A DNA stretch of 64,000 bases from Eutreptiella sp. 'Long Island Sound 2002' (Eukaryota > Euglenozoa > Euglenophyceae > Eutreptiales > Eutreptiaceae), in contig OZ038384.1 in the NCBI GenBank assembly GCA_964036045.1, positions 97,033,474 to 97,097,473 of the forward strand, written 5' to 3'. Under the pieces are notes generated by a model. That model had not been told where the DNA came from and made no database searches. It was given only the letters and a program-made list of their open reading frames with translations. This document shows, piece after piece, positions 21,758-32,121 of this stretch. Within the stretch, counting starts at the first letter, position 1. Each line of letters begins with the position of its first letter. The translations under genes and the position numbers were made by a program.

Positions 21758-23153
21758 TGGGGTTAGGAATTATGGGTGCACCAGCTACCGTCCCTACGCT
21801 GGACGTAGCGGAGGGGGTAGCGCCTGAGAAGCAGTGCCTTCACGGCCTGATTGTGCGGTACTGGCAGGCGGCGTATGACGGCCAACGCGATGTGACAGGT
21901 CGTGCCGGCCTGATGGTGAGCCGTACTGCCCCCGTGCATGAGGGTCGGACAGGGATGCTTCACCCGCCTGCCCCGGGTCGCCGCATACAACAGTGAGGTG
22001 TCATGGGTCGTCCCGACCAGGGTAATAAGGCCCAAACCCCTGTAGGGTATTCCCATGGCACCGGGGTCTCTACTGGCGGCCTGGCTACGGCAGTACTGGG
22101 AGTGGTTGCTCGGGATACACCAGGGGTGCACGGAGTTGTCTGGGGGTTACGGCGTTGCGGCGCCCCCTGGGAGTGTTACACGGGGTTGCGGGGACAGCCT
22201 GCAGACCCCAGGGGCGGCGACGAGGCGAAGATGTGTGCGTAGAAGGATATGACAGCGAGGTCGTCAGGGGGACAGTATGGCGGGCGTCCTGGAGACGGCG
22301 TGGCAGCCTGGGGGGAGCACTCACGGGGGGCACGTAGAGTTCAAGGTGACGATGTACTGGCGTCTTGGGGGTATACGCGGCGGTACTGGGGTCCGTACGG
22401 TGGGGGTACGCGGCGGTACTGGGGAACCGTACAGTGGGGGAGCAGCGGGGAAGCATGGCGGTACTGGGGTGTCCCCCTGACCCCTCTAACAACTCAGGGG
22501 GAGCGTGGGGGCATCCCCTGGCCCCGTTAACAAACTAGAGGGACCGTGCCTGCGGGCATGTACATAGTCTAACCTCTGACCATGGCCTTGTGGTTGCGGT
22601 GGTGCGTGTCGTGGCGGCTCGCAGGTGGCGTCGGCGTGGCAACAGCGGTACTGCGTGGCGTCGTAGCGAAGAGTATGCGGTCGCCTCACCACTGTAACGG
22701 CTTACCCCTGGGGGGCGCCAGTCCGGTCGGCTAGAGGCGAGGAGGGAGAAGGAGCGGCATGCTGAGTGGTCCGGGGGGTGACGCGCGGGCCAATGCTATA
22801 AGTAGGCTCGCCACGTCGTCGGTGGGGGCCGAACCTGCGGCCTGGCCGCTGCTGTGGCGGAAGAGGCGCAACCACGGGAGCTGGCCAAACAGTGCAGGTA
22901 AGGGTCAAGGGTAGGCGCCAGGGCAATGTATGTGGGCCAGATGAGGTGCACCTGGTTACCACAGCCCGGGGCGAGCCTCTGGTGGGTACCCCTACAGGGG
23001 GTCGATAACCAAGCTACGGCACCCACCGGCCCGAATCCCAGCCAGCGATATTCACGGGTTGCGCCACTCCCGTCGCGTAGCGGCCGGCGTCCCCCCCTGT
23101 AGACCCTCAAGTTATATTATACGTGGGCAAGTGGATGCCTCGAAGCTGATTGG
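21758..23153. other. GC-rich stretch, no confident gene
   Basis: Many short frames on both strands, none with a recognised motif. Between about 22,370 and 22,470 the segment GCGGTACTGGGG recurs three to four times. The stretch could hold exons broken by small indels, but I cannot support any particular one. Confidence 0.5.
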
Positions 23154-23828
23154 GTGCTGGCCCCTGACATGGAGTGCCGGCATGGTATATATCTGGGGTG
23201 TGGGAGCAGCTCAGGGCCACGGGGACGTGGAATTGATACCGTGTTTCTGTACTATACTAGGGGGATGGTGCGGTGGGTCGGCGGCGTACATTGTGGGGAC
23301 ATGGGGGCGATGAAAGCTGAGGGCCAGGCTAGGCTGGAGCCTCCCAGAAATCCTGGCTATGCACATACGGGCTATTGCGTGCTGGCAGAGGGATACGTGG
23401 AGTTAGGGGTGGTGGGCAATTTCGAGAACGCAGACGGCAATGGATTCCGTGGGGTCATGGGTGATGGACGTCTCCACGGTTGCGGGGGTACGCGAACGAC
23501 GGAGGGTCAGCTGTCGCTTCGCCGCATGCGTGCTGCTTTGATCCTTGGTTGCCGCTTTGCGACGGACAGAGAAGCCCTTGCTTTCTACTTGTTGCGATGC
23601 TGCTGCGTTGCTTTGCCTTGCCCCCTTACCCCCGGCGAACAAACGGGCCAGCGCCCGTCGCCGTTGCTAATGCTAACGCACTGCAGTTGCCACTGCCCCC
23701 AAAGCCTGGTTGACCGGTATCCCCGGTCCTCTGGGTCCTCCGTCATGCTGTGGGCCACCTCAGGCAGCCCTGGGACCCACGGGATCGAGCGAGGCAGGAA
23801 CCACCTGTCGGCGCGAGATGCCCGGTAA
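23154..23828 (+). CDS. Hypothetical protein, weak
   Basis: A 224-codon frame with a Gly/Tyr-rich first half (VFLYYTRGMVRWVGG, GYVELGVVGNFEN) and a Cys-rich hydrophobic patch near residue 150. The overlapping frame from 23,059 reads almost as well. No family recognised; possibly not coding. Confidence 0.2.
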   Translation: MLAPDMECRHGIYLGCGSSSGPRGRGIDTVFLYYTRGMVRWVGGVHCGDMGAMKAEGQARLEPPRNPGYAHTGYCVLAEGYVELGVVGNFENADGNGFRGVMGDGRLHGCGGTRTTEGQLSLRRMRAALILGCRFATDREALAFYLLRCCCVALPCPLTPGEQTGQRPSPLLMLTHCSCHCPQSLVDRYPRSSGSSVMLWATSGSPGTHGIERGRNHLSARDAR

Positions 23829-23854
23829 CTCCAGTAGACGGCATGATAAGTGGT

Positions 23855-23905
23855 TATGACTATGACTATGACTATATATATATATATATATATATCTCTC
23901 TCTCT
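23855..23905. repeat. TGACTA / TA / TC compound microsatellite
   Basis: TATGAC repeats pass into (TA)n and then (TC)n. This tract abuts the left inverted repeat of the element described next. A mirror-image AGAGAGATATATA tract occurs at the right end (24,778-24,797). Confidence 0.9.
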
Positions 23906-24797
23906 GGGACATCCGGTTCATGCCAACACGGAGCGTTTTCACATTTTTTCAGACTTTTCTCAACTTTTGGCGTAATGCACCAAAATGTCGTCACCTTGGG
24001 GGGGGTATGTGTATGCTTTTCGAAATCTGTGGGAAAACGCCGTTTCAGAAATGTATGGGTTGGGGGGGGTAGGTGGTCACAGTTTTGCGCACCGAGCTGT
24101 ACAAGGGAGGACACACAGGGCACAGGCAATGGTCCAGGGATCACTCATTATTCCGAATCCGATTCGTTGTCATCGTTGCCCCTTTCTGCAAGGGCCGGGA
24201 CTCCATTGGGGCACACATCCCCGTGCTTGTGACTGGGAACATATTTCTTCAGTTGCCAGAAATTCGTGTTGCGAAGCCTTGGTGGGGTGAATCTTTTTAT
24301 CCCAAAACTGGGCTGCAAAAGCCGCGGCCTCAGTAGTGGATAAAATGTCGTGCTCTGTGTGGGCGCATGCAGGCTGCTGTGACCCACCGGTACGAGGCTT
24401 TTTGGCGCGCAAGTCAGGCCGCCGCGTCACCTGCACCCAAGTTTCACCCCCAGATCGCGCTCTTTTTCGCACCAAAGGTTTCAGTGGCGCATCAGGGGAA
24501 GCAACAGCACGTTGTGTGAATTTGTATGAAGACATGGTGGCTGCCTGTTAGCAAAAATAGGCAGCAGGCAACACAGGCACTGTCCAAAGCGGAGAAAAAT
24601 CTCAAACATGTCGTTAGCACAGCATGCAAACCTGGGGTGTTCCGAATAGCCCTTTTCAAGGGCTTTCCGAATATGCCCCACATACCCCCCCCAACCGGAC
24701 ACTCAGCGGGCACAAATGAGACCACAAAGGCACCAACCCCTGAAAACGCTCCGTGTTGGCATGAAACCGCACGTCCCAGAGAGATATATATATATAT
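23873..24797. mobile_element. Short inverted-repeat element in a TA/TC tract
   Basis: The segment 23,906-23,941 (GGGACATCCGGTTCATGCCA, continuing to CGGAGCGTTTTCA) recurs as its reverse complement at 24,741-24,777 with only a few differences. The match extends outward through TC and TA repeats, giving inverted ends of roughly 55-65 bp on a 0.9 kb unit. The size and ends fit a non-autonomous TIR element. The TA-rich ends hide any target duplication, so the superfamily cannot be assigned. Confidence 0.65.
24148..24535 (-). CDS. Small basic protein inside the inverted-repeat element
   Basis: On the minus strand an ATG at 24,535 sits in an excellent Kozak context (GCCACCATG), preceded by a TTTTTGCTAACAG acceptor-like tract. 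The frame encodes a basic N-terminal region (LKPLVRKRARSGG, LRAKKPRTGG) and runs to 24,170. Near 24,260 the other minus frame reads better and ends in an acidic tail (GNDDNESDSE) with stop at 24,148, implying a one-base indel. No family recognised. It is the only coding candidate in this element. Confidence 0.4.
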
Positions 24798-25225
24798 GTC
24801 CTGGTACCTCAGGACCCCCCCCCCCCCCCGCCTCCCCTGTCAGCCTGTTGAGGGCCCCCGTCACGGGAGCTCAGAAGGAGGGGGGGGGGTCCGGGAAAAG
24901 GGCTCGAACGACACCCCCCCTCCCCCCCGCGCAAGCCAATTCCCCCCCAGCCCTTCTTTATCAAATCCAGCCCCCCCCCCCCCCCAATGATACATAACTC
25001 TAATTTATTTACCGCGTCATAGAGATCATGCATTTTCTTAGCCACAGGGGGGGGGGGGGGGGGGGGGCAGGTTGAAATGAACAACCGGATCTAAGTTTTT
25101 GGCATGAGGCACAGCATCTGGCCTGCTCCCACCGGGGGAGGCTCGCCCAAGAAGGCACTGGGCCTACCAACCCAACAACCCACCAGCACGAGTGAAGGCA
25201 GGTCACGACCCTATACCCCGCTGAA
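24798..25225. other. Poly-C/poly-G rich spacer, no gene
   Basis: Several C runs (about 24,815-24,830, 24,915-24,935, 24,971-24,985) and a G run of about 18 (25,047-25,066). No coding or RNA feature is supported. Confidence 0.7.
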
Positions 25226-25232
25226 AACACCT

Positions 25233-25318
25233 CCAGGGGTTGGGTTTGAACTCGCAATACCTCAAAATTAGAAGTCCAGTAGTGGTTCTTGCAACTGTTT
25301 CGCTTGCATGTGCTTTGT
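25233..25318 (-). tRNA. tRNA-Arg(UCU)-like relic or tRNA-derived repeat
   Basis: On the minus strand the sequence holds an A-box-like CAGTTGCAAGA, an anticodon arm-like ACTGGACTTCTAATTTTGAGG with a UCU anticodon, and a B-box-like GAGTTCAAACCC. Order and spacing match a tRNA. The T stem does not pair properly and the D arm is poor, so this is a pseudogene or the head of a tRNA-derived SINE, not a functional tRNA. Confidence 0.4.
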
Positions 25319-26200
25319 CCTACCGTGCAGGTCTCTTGCACGAGTGCCATTTACCGTTTCCGTGCATTTTCGGTTTGCGCCTTCTATCTCTTGCGGTTGT
25401 ATGAACCAGCTGGGCCACCTCCACTGTGCCACAGTTGCGATTGCCGGACCAATGCTGTCAGCCCTGCACCGAGTGAGATGCGTTGGAGATTCTTGGATTT
25501 TACGCATCACCTGAAAAAATTTCCGGCACAACTTGTCACAACTGAAACAGCCGCCTGAAGCTTTCCCCCAGGCAAGTCTTAGAATGGCCATACACCATAG
25601 GAGAAGGGGGGTATCACCCCCCCCCCCCCCCCTCTTTGGACCCGCCCTCCCTCTTCTAGTACTCTCCGGCTTTCCCCCCTCCCGTACACAGCCCGGTGGC
25701 GCAACCTTTTCCCACTCTTCCGCACGAAGAGGAAATGATTCCCCTTTGGTGGCCCCCCTGTTTGCCGTCCTTGTGCCTTGGCTCGGGCCCTGGCACTGCT
25801 CCGTCTCTGCAGCACAGCCGATCCAGTTGATCTGTCTGCTGATACCCCACGGACTTGTACGTCTGATTGAGTGCAGTCCCTCGGGCCCCCAGCACAGCCA
25901 AGTTCCGTCACCCGGTGTCTTTGATCCGGGATGGACTCTGAGTCTTGATGTGTTCATGATGCGGGATGAATGCGATGCCGCTATCTTTCGGGTGCATTTT
26001 ACAGAAAAAGAAGTGTCCGCAGTAGTTGTGGGGTGTCAAATCATGCGTTTCATTGTCGCCTGAATTTTTCAAAAAAAAACCGGTGACCTCTGGCTCACCT
26101 CTGGGTCACAAAGTCTATTATTGGCTGCCAGCAGCCCATCACAACCCACGGCAGGCCTCCACGCACGTGAGCTGACCGGTCCCGCTGCCCACAGCAGCAC
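25319..26200. other. Unassigned, long open frames on both strands
   Basis: Frames of more than 170 codons exist on both strands (25,268-25,957 minus; 25,533-26,063 plus), but neither has a recognisable motif and both cross a 15-base C run near 25,618. A short A run (26,070-26,079) lies before the next gene. I do not call a gene. Confidence 0.4.
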
Positions 26201-26670
26201 ATGTCCCGCAATCAATGTGTCCTTGGGGGACTGGCAGGGGTGCATTGGAACCCCCCCTTCAGGGCGCCCAGCCTATGCTCAGCCACTGTCTCCCTGACAG
26301 CACCAGCTTCAATGGCATTTGTAACCGACAGTAACCGCCCCCAACCGCTTTGGCAGCCTCCTCCAACCGCCGGTCTAACCGCTTTTGGGGCTGCCTCTGA
26401 GGTCCCTTCCCTTTTCATGCATCCCTGGGGACTTGGTCAGTGCTTGCGCCTCAGCCCTCCAACACCGGGCCTGGCCCTGCCCTTTGCGCCCCGGACCCGC
26501 TGCCCGTCCTCCCGATGCACATTCTGTGGCATGCAGATCACCGAGAAGTACAACCCCGTCACGACGCATGAGAAGTTCACGTGTGCCCGGGAGCATTTGG
26601 AAATGCGCCACAGCACCAACGAGCGATGCCTGGAGTCCTTGCTGCTGGTCATCTGCCATGTGCTGTCCAG
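26201..26670 (+). CDS. Exon 1, zinc-cluster exon
   Basis: Open from an ATG at 26,201 to a TCCAG|GTGCCC donor. The C-X2-C ... H-X4-C-X3-H-X4-H pattern lies at about 26,515-26,610. The frame ends with two bases of an Arg codon. The Pro/Leu-rich first half may be partly untranslated. Confidence 0.5.
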
Positions 26671-29600
26671 GTGCCCACTGCGTGTCATCAGCAGGGCTCC
26701 TTTTAACAACTCGGCACCACAGGGGTGGTGGGGGGGGGGGGGGGGCACACCACCGACCCCAGACCCCCCCCCAAAGATTGGGCCAAATTCTCTGCTGGGC
26801 CTTTGGCCAATCAACAATTTGCTTTGCCGCCTTCGGCGCCAATCGGTTTAAACCCAAAAATTTCTTCAGCGCCTTTGGCGCCTCTTTTAACTCAGCATCA
26901 CATTCAGGGGGGGGGGTGGACCGACCCATTCACTCCTCTCTAGACCCCCCGTTAAAAGCAGCCCTAGTCATCAGTTAGGCTGCGTGGAGTATACAGTACA
27001 GTATGCCTTTCATCATGCGCTGAAAGGTCCGCTTCAAATGGGCCCTCAGCTAATGCAGCATTTTGGAACGACAGGAGTTGATGAGTGTTCCGGTGTGCGT
27101 TGGTGAGAGGTGTGTGTTGGTGAGAGCACGAAGCGTGGCAGGCAACCAGTGTGGCATAGGTCTTTCTGTGCCTCGGGCAAACCAGTGCAACCTGTTGATG
27201 CAGAAGTGGTCCCATGTTTTTGCTGTACCACGGGATAGGCGAGATTTGGAGCGGCAAAATTTGGCACAACCAAGGTGTGCCAAGTTATGGTATTTTAAGG
27301 TCAGAAGCCATTTTTCTAGGTAGCATTGTCAGCGCTCTTGGCATGCGCATTCCCTTTGTGCCCGCGCAGTATGCTCAACAGGGACGCTTTGGCAGGCTAC
27401 AAGCCTCCAGGAAGTAACCAGCGGAAGGCCCGTAGAAAATAACAACCGGTGTTCACAGCCTCTACCTGTTGTGCCACAATCTGGGTATTGCAGGTTATAA
27501 AGTTGGGAAAGGTTTGATGCAGGCATCGTCAGCTCAGAGGGCCCATGAATTGTCTGCAGGCGTGAGATTCATCGGTCAGTGCTTGCCGACCGCGACATCG
27601 ACACGGAGAGCGTGCATCAGGTCTATTTGCCTCGGGTTGACGAACAAGTGGCCAAAGCCATGGAGAGCTTCCACCACCGCACCATGGCCTGCTTCACCGC
27701 GCACGTGATCAACGCTGCCAGGCTTGTCAACAAGGTGTGCCCCAGCTGGTCCCCGACCCCTCCACGGCTGTCTTTTTGGCAGAAAGGGTGCCAGAAGGGA
27801 AGGAACAGTATTTTCATTGTCATTGAAGTTTGTTTTAATGCCCACGGCTTGAGCTTACAGGGGAGGCGAATTCCCCTTGTCTCCTTTGGGGTTTCAGCCC
27901 TGCCAGCAACTTTGTCCACCCTCGGCCCTCCAACCGCTTTCCACCCGCCAGGAATTGTCTGCCAACCTGGTGCATTGTTGCTGCTGCAATACCATTCACA
28001 TGACGTGTGTGCCCGGCTCTGCAGGAGAAACAGCCAACGGCATTACCGCTGTCCCGACTGTCTTTCAAAAACGAAGAGCCTTCGGAGCCATCCGGATTTT
28101 TGGCTGAGATGGAGACCAACAGCATCAAGTTTGAGGCACGCTCTCCATTTGCTGCCCTCAGCGGACGGGGAGATGTGTTCGACACGCAGAGTGAGATGAT
28201 CCAGTCCGTCCGTGATGGGGTGCATATCGATGCGGAGATGATTCCTTGCATGGAGTTGAAGGATACTTCACTTGCGTCGGATGGAAATCTGCTCATGAAT
28301 GCTGATGTGTTTGACTATCAACACAGTTCCTCGCAGGATGACGTGCTGAAGTGGAACGGCTTGAACTACAAGGAGTCGTGGGAGGTATGGCACTGTAGAG
28401 CATGCACTGGCGGCAGTTTCTTGGATGTGCAAAACTATTTGAATTGGAGTGTGCAAGTGGTTGGCCTTCTGAAGAAATGGGAGCCCAGATTAGAGCAAGG
28501 CAAGTCAAGCTTGCACTGTGTTGTGTCCCACCTTGGCGGCGAGCTGCTGCCAGCAGAATCCAAAAATTAGCTCTGGGGAGGCAGGTGCCAGGGCGTGTGG
28601 CGGAAGCTGTGGGTTCAGCCAGTTTGCAGCAGAAAGCGGACGTTGCGGATTTCCTAATAAGGGGTGGGAGGGAAGGGCGCTTGGCGCCAACTTGGATTTT
28701 TCTGACGTCCAGCGCCAGCGTCGCTGCACTGGGTGTGTGTTTGCACACCTTAGATTGCTTTCCAACCAGAAGTAAATGCCAAATGATGTGAACAGAAGTA
28801 AATGCCAGATGATGTGAATAGAAGTAAATGCAAAACAATGTGAACAGAAATAAATGCAAAATGATGTGAACAGAAGTAAATGCAACACGATGTGAACAGA
28901 AGTAAATGCCAAATGATGTGAACAGAAATAAATGCAAAATGATGTGAACAGAAGTAAATGCAAAATGATGTGAACACAGGCAGCTGGGATGGTACTCTGG
29001 TGTATCATTCTTTTTATCTTTTATGGGTGGGACTGTGTTGCTACCATGGGACTCCGGGCACAAAAAGCAACGCGACAGGAACAACCAGCCCTTGTTGTTG
29101 CCATCAAACCTTCGTTGCACCACCACGGTGATGTGACCTTGGGGATGGGTCAGCCCCCTGTTCTTTGTGGCAGTAGGGTGGATGTGCCCCAAACTTACCC
29201 AGTGGTTGGATGCTGTAGGTGTGGGACAAAACACAGGACAGCCAAGACTTAGGGGGATGGAAGATGTGGCCACACCGCTTCAGGGACGTCGTGTAGGTGT
29301 GAACCGTGGGGCGATCAACGGACAGCGATTACAAAGTCTGAACCAGAGAAACTCCATTGTGTACGGTGATTTGCCTGGAGCTACCCAACTTTGGCGGCCA
29401 CAATTTCAACCTCCCTGTCACTGGTGGACGCATGCCCTGGCCATTCTCCTCACCAGAAGGGTCTACAGGGAAGGCCAAGTACACTGGCGCAAACACTCTC
29501 CGCAGGACCTTGACTATTTCATGCGGTTCATGGGGCGTGTGGAAGACATCTTCACGCGCCTTGAGAAGATGATGCAGTCCAAAGGCCCTGGATCGCCCAC

Positions 29601-30430
29601 CACCCCGGCGGCAGATGGCGGCGACGTCACCCGCACTCCACTGCTCATGTGCCTGCGTGATTTGCTGCAGCGCTGCCAGGACTCATACAGCCATGCAGAC
29701 AGCAAGGCCCTCACTAGGCAGGTGTGCACCACCGCAACCCCCTGACACTCCCAGACACACCCTACCCCCTGTGCAGGGGGTGGATGAGAAGGGCTGTCAA
29801 TCATAAGGGGGGGATTTCAGGGGCATTCAACTTCGGGTGGGTAATTTCGCGGTTCAAATTGGGAGCAAAATTTCCCTCACAAAATCCAGGGTCTTCCGCA
29901 AAACTGGCACCTGTGACTCAGCTCCACCGAGCCTACAAAGCCTCACACACCACAATATTTCTGGGAGTGTCCGTGAAATTTACCGCACAAACTCCATGGG
30001 CTTCGGTGAAATTTCCTGCAGCGAAATTTACAACTACGACTTTGACTTGGTACGAAATCCGCCCCCCCCCCCCTGTCTGTAGGAGGGACTTGGGCGTGGA
30101 GGGGGGGGGGGGGGGGCACCGGGAGTCTGTGTCCGGCCTGAGGGCAGCACACTGCAGCAACGGTCAGCTCATATGTCCGACTCCCACCAAACATCTCTCT
30201 AATTTTGCTACTGCCCTGCCATGCATTCGATCCGGCGTTTTCCTTTTTTTTGGTTTTTGTTTTTATGGATAGTTACTGTTTGTTTGTTTTTTGTACGTTA
30301 AATTGTATTCCTGTCAGCCCTGTGGAACTGATTTGATGCAACCCATTGATAAAGCCAACGTTTGCATTTCCCTCAGTGCATCTGCATCTGTATAAGCTCC
30401 CTGCGCCAGATCTGCCAATCGATATCCTGA
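26201..30430 (+). CDS. Multi-exon gene of unknown function
   Basis: Proposed exons are 26,201-26,670, 27,560-27,734, 28,025-28,384, 29,506-29,721 and 30,377-30,430. Each internal junction has GT-AG borders, and the phases agree: exon 1 leaves two bases of a codon that exon 2 completes, and the other junctions are phase 0 with exon lengths of 360 and 216. Exon 1 encodes a Cys/His cluster (CTFCGM...HEKFTCAREHLEMRH) that could bind zinc. Exons 2-4 are hydrophilic with helical, acidic segments (MRFMGRVEDIFTRLEKMMQS). Exon 5 would add a short Cys/Ile-rich tail and TGA. No family recognised. The first exon may really begin at an upstream acceptor. Introns contain G runs, GGCGCC palindromes and a minisatellite. 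Confidence 0.55.
26720..26950. repeat. G-run and GGCGCC-palindrome block in intron 1
   Basis: Contains a G run (about 26,730-26,744), a C run, and two palindromic GC blocks (GCCGCCTTCGGCGCC and GCGCCTTTGGCGCC) separated by A/T-rich DNA. A similar GGCGCCGAAGGCGCC block occurs at 34,071-34,086. It looks like a piece of a dispersed repeat. Confidence 0.45.
27560..27734 (+). CDS. Exon 2 of the unknown multi-exon gene
   Basis: Bordered by TGTCTGCAG at the acceptor and CAACAAG|GTGTGC at the donor. 175 bases, starting with the last base of a split codon. Encodes a hydrophilic helical segment (VDEQVAKAMESFHHRTMA). Confidence 0.6.
28025..28384 (+). CDS. Exon 3 of the unknown multi-exon gene
   Basis: Bordered by GGCTCTGCAG and GTGGGAG|GTATGG. 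It is 360 bases in phase 0 at both ends. The product is acidic and Ser/Met-rich (GDVFDTQSEMIQSVRDG, MNADVFDYQHSSSQDD). Confidence 0.6.
28770..28977. repeat. 26-bp minisatellite, eight copies
   Basis: Unit AAGTAAATGCCAAATGATGT followed by GAACAG, repeated eight times with a few substitutions, inside intron 3 of the unknown gene. Not coding. Confidence 0.95.
29506..29721 (+). CDS. Exon 4 of the unknown multi-exon gene
   Basis: Bordered by CTCTCCGCAG and CTAGGCAG|GTGTGC. It is 216 bases in phase 0 at both ends. Contains two helical stretches separated by a Pro/Gly/Thr linker; the second is Cys/Leu-rich (LLMCLRDLLQRCQDS). Confidence 0.6.
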
Positions 30431-30760
30431 ATTACAACTGTCCTCGTCACCAGCTCCGCACACAAATAGGAGTCCGGATTGCCAGCGGCTGCATTCCCCT
30501 CTCGCCATCTGCAAGCACATGGGATTCTCTGAACCAGATCTACCAGGACTGTGCCTGTGCCTGTGTGACTAGCAGCCCTAGTTCAGTTAGTGTCGGCGTT
30601 GACAGTTATGTTCCTGAAAAGCAACCGTGTAGACAGCCTGCAGGACTTACAACTGCTCTCTAGAGCGTCACCCCAGATACCCTCTGCTGTGATCGACCCC
30701 CCCCCCCCCCCCATCACGCCACATTCCTCAACGCTGCCCACCAGCACCACGACTAACAGG

Positions 30761-31105
30761 GAGCAGAAGGCTCGATAGAAGGGGCAACGGTGGACGTAGG
30801 CCAATGGGGACTACCCAGTGCTCATAGCCTGTTTCCCCTTACCTGGGACGTCCTGTCCAGAATCAACCTGTAGTCACAACGTCCCACCACCAGAAAACTG
30901 CCCCCGCCCCCCAAACCACAACACGTTCTTTGTCACTACCCACCACCACCGCAACCAATGGCGAGAAGAGGGCTTGACAGAAGGGGCAATGGCGGACGTA
31001 GGCCAATGGGGACTTCCGAGTGCTCATAGCCTGTTTCCCCTTTCCTCAGAAATCCTGCCCAAATTCAACCCGTGGTTGCAGTGCCCCACCACCAGAAAAT
31101 ACCCC
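30761..31105. repeat. Tandem duplication, 202-bp period
   Basis: GGACGTAGGCCAATGGGGACT...GTGCTCATAGCCTGTTTCCCCTT occurs at 30,792 and again at 30,994, with good agreement through the CCCACCACCAGAAAA segment. No coding function is evident. Confidence 0.85.
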
Positions 31106-31175
31106 CCCCCCCCTCACCACAGCGCACAGTGCACAGTGCATGCACAATCTCGAAAGCAAAGACCGTTCATGCAGA

Positions 31176-31950
31176 CAGAAAGGATACAAGAGGTATTGGG
31201 TTGTCACGAATGTCGACAGGGTTGCTGCCGACATAAAAAACAATTTGAAAAAACTAAAAGGCCAGTCGGTCTTTACACATGACTTCGCCCGCATGTATAC
31301 CAGTATTCCACAGGAGCGACTCCAGACTAGAGTCAAACAGGCCATTTCTGAAGTTTTCACATGGCACAGTAAAAAAACTGGTGTTCCCTTTGAGCAACTT
31401 CGTGTTGACATCTCTTACTCCAGCAATGGACGTGCCACAGCCAAATTCGCTGAGGATGGCTTTTCTTTCAATGAGATTTCAAACATGTTATGCGAGGTCT
31501 GCGTGGAGGTATATTTCCAACAGCACGACCAGGGTCAAATCCGCAGACAGGTCTGCGGCCTTCCCATGGGAGGCAAATGTTCGGCAGAACTAGCAAATCT
31601 TGACTGCTATGCCGTTGAAGCTGAATTTATTGACCATTTAATTGAAAACAATCGCCTGGATGAGGCCAAGAAATGGTTTTTCACTTGGCGTTACATTGAT
31701 GACCTCTGCGGCTTTGGGGATAGAGGCCAAAGCTGGGATCGGCTCATGTATGGCATGGATCATGTAGACACAACCGATTCCCCCTACAATGTCCAGAATA
31801 AATCTTCAATGACTTTTTTTCTCGGCATGAAGATTACTACTAATGCCGACGGCATATGGACATCCGTCCAGCCCAAAGGGCCCAAAGGGGTCGGTTGGAA
31901 GTGATCCCTCAGCGTTTCATCGAGTATGGCTCATGCCATACACATTACAC
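31176..31950 (+). pseudogene. Penelope-type reverse transcriptase, 5' fragment
   Basis: RT motifs in order: motif A FTHDFARMYTSIPQ, motif B RQVCGLPMGGKCSAELANLD, catalytic FTWRYIDDLCGF, then FFLGMKI. The Met-Tyr-Thr-Ser-Ile-Pro and PMGG forms are characteristic of Penelope-like RTs rather than LTR or LINE types. The 5' part is missing after a C run near 31,108. A one-base indel near 31,898 shifts frame into VIPQRFIEYGSCHTHYT. The gene is cut at 31,950 by the insertion that begins there, and its remainder resumes at 42,105. Confidence 0.8.
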
Positions 31951-32065
31951 TCTTAGCTCAGCCGTGCCTGAGCTCTGGTTTAGCTCGTCGGGTGGTGTGT
32001 GTGTGTGCGTGCGTGTGTGCCGTGAGCCTTTGTACTTGTAGAGCATTTTTGCTTGTTGCCAGCAG
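31951..32065 (+). repeat. Left terminal direct repeat, 115 bp
   Basis: Begins TCTTAGCTCAGCCGTGCCTG, contains a (GT)n/GCGT tract and ends TTGTTGCCAGCAG. It matches 41,990-42,104 except for C versus T near the end (GCTTGTT versus GTTTGTT). Confidence 0.95.
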
Positions 32066-32121
32066 GCCATAGGTGGTCACACGTAGAGCTTGCTCCGTGA
32101 CACTTTGGAACGACCCGGTCT

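Noticed and set aside
23154-23828. SET-domain methyltransferase
   Set aside because: A few Gly/Tyr/Asn positions suggested it, but the NHSC-like and catalytic Tyr motifs are absent.
30067-30120. C and G runs as a stable hairpin or G-quadruplex regulator
   Set aside because: Similar runs occur throughout the window without positional association to genes.
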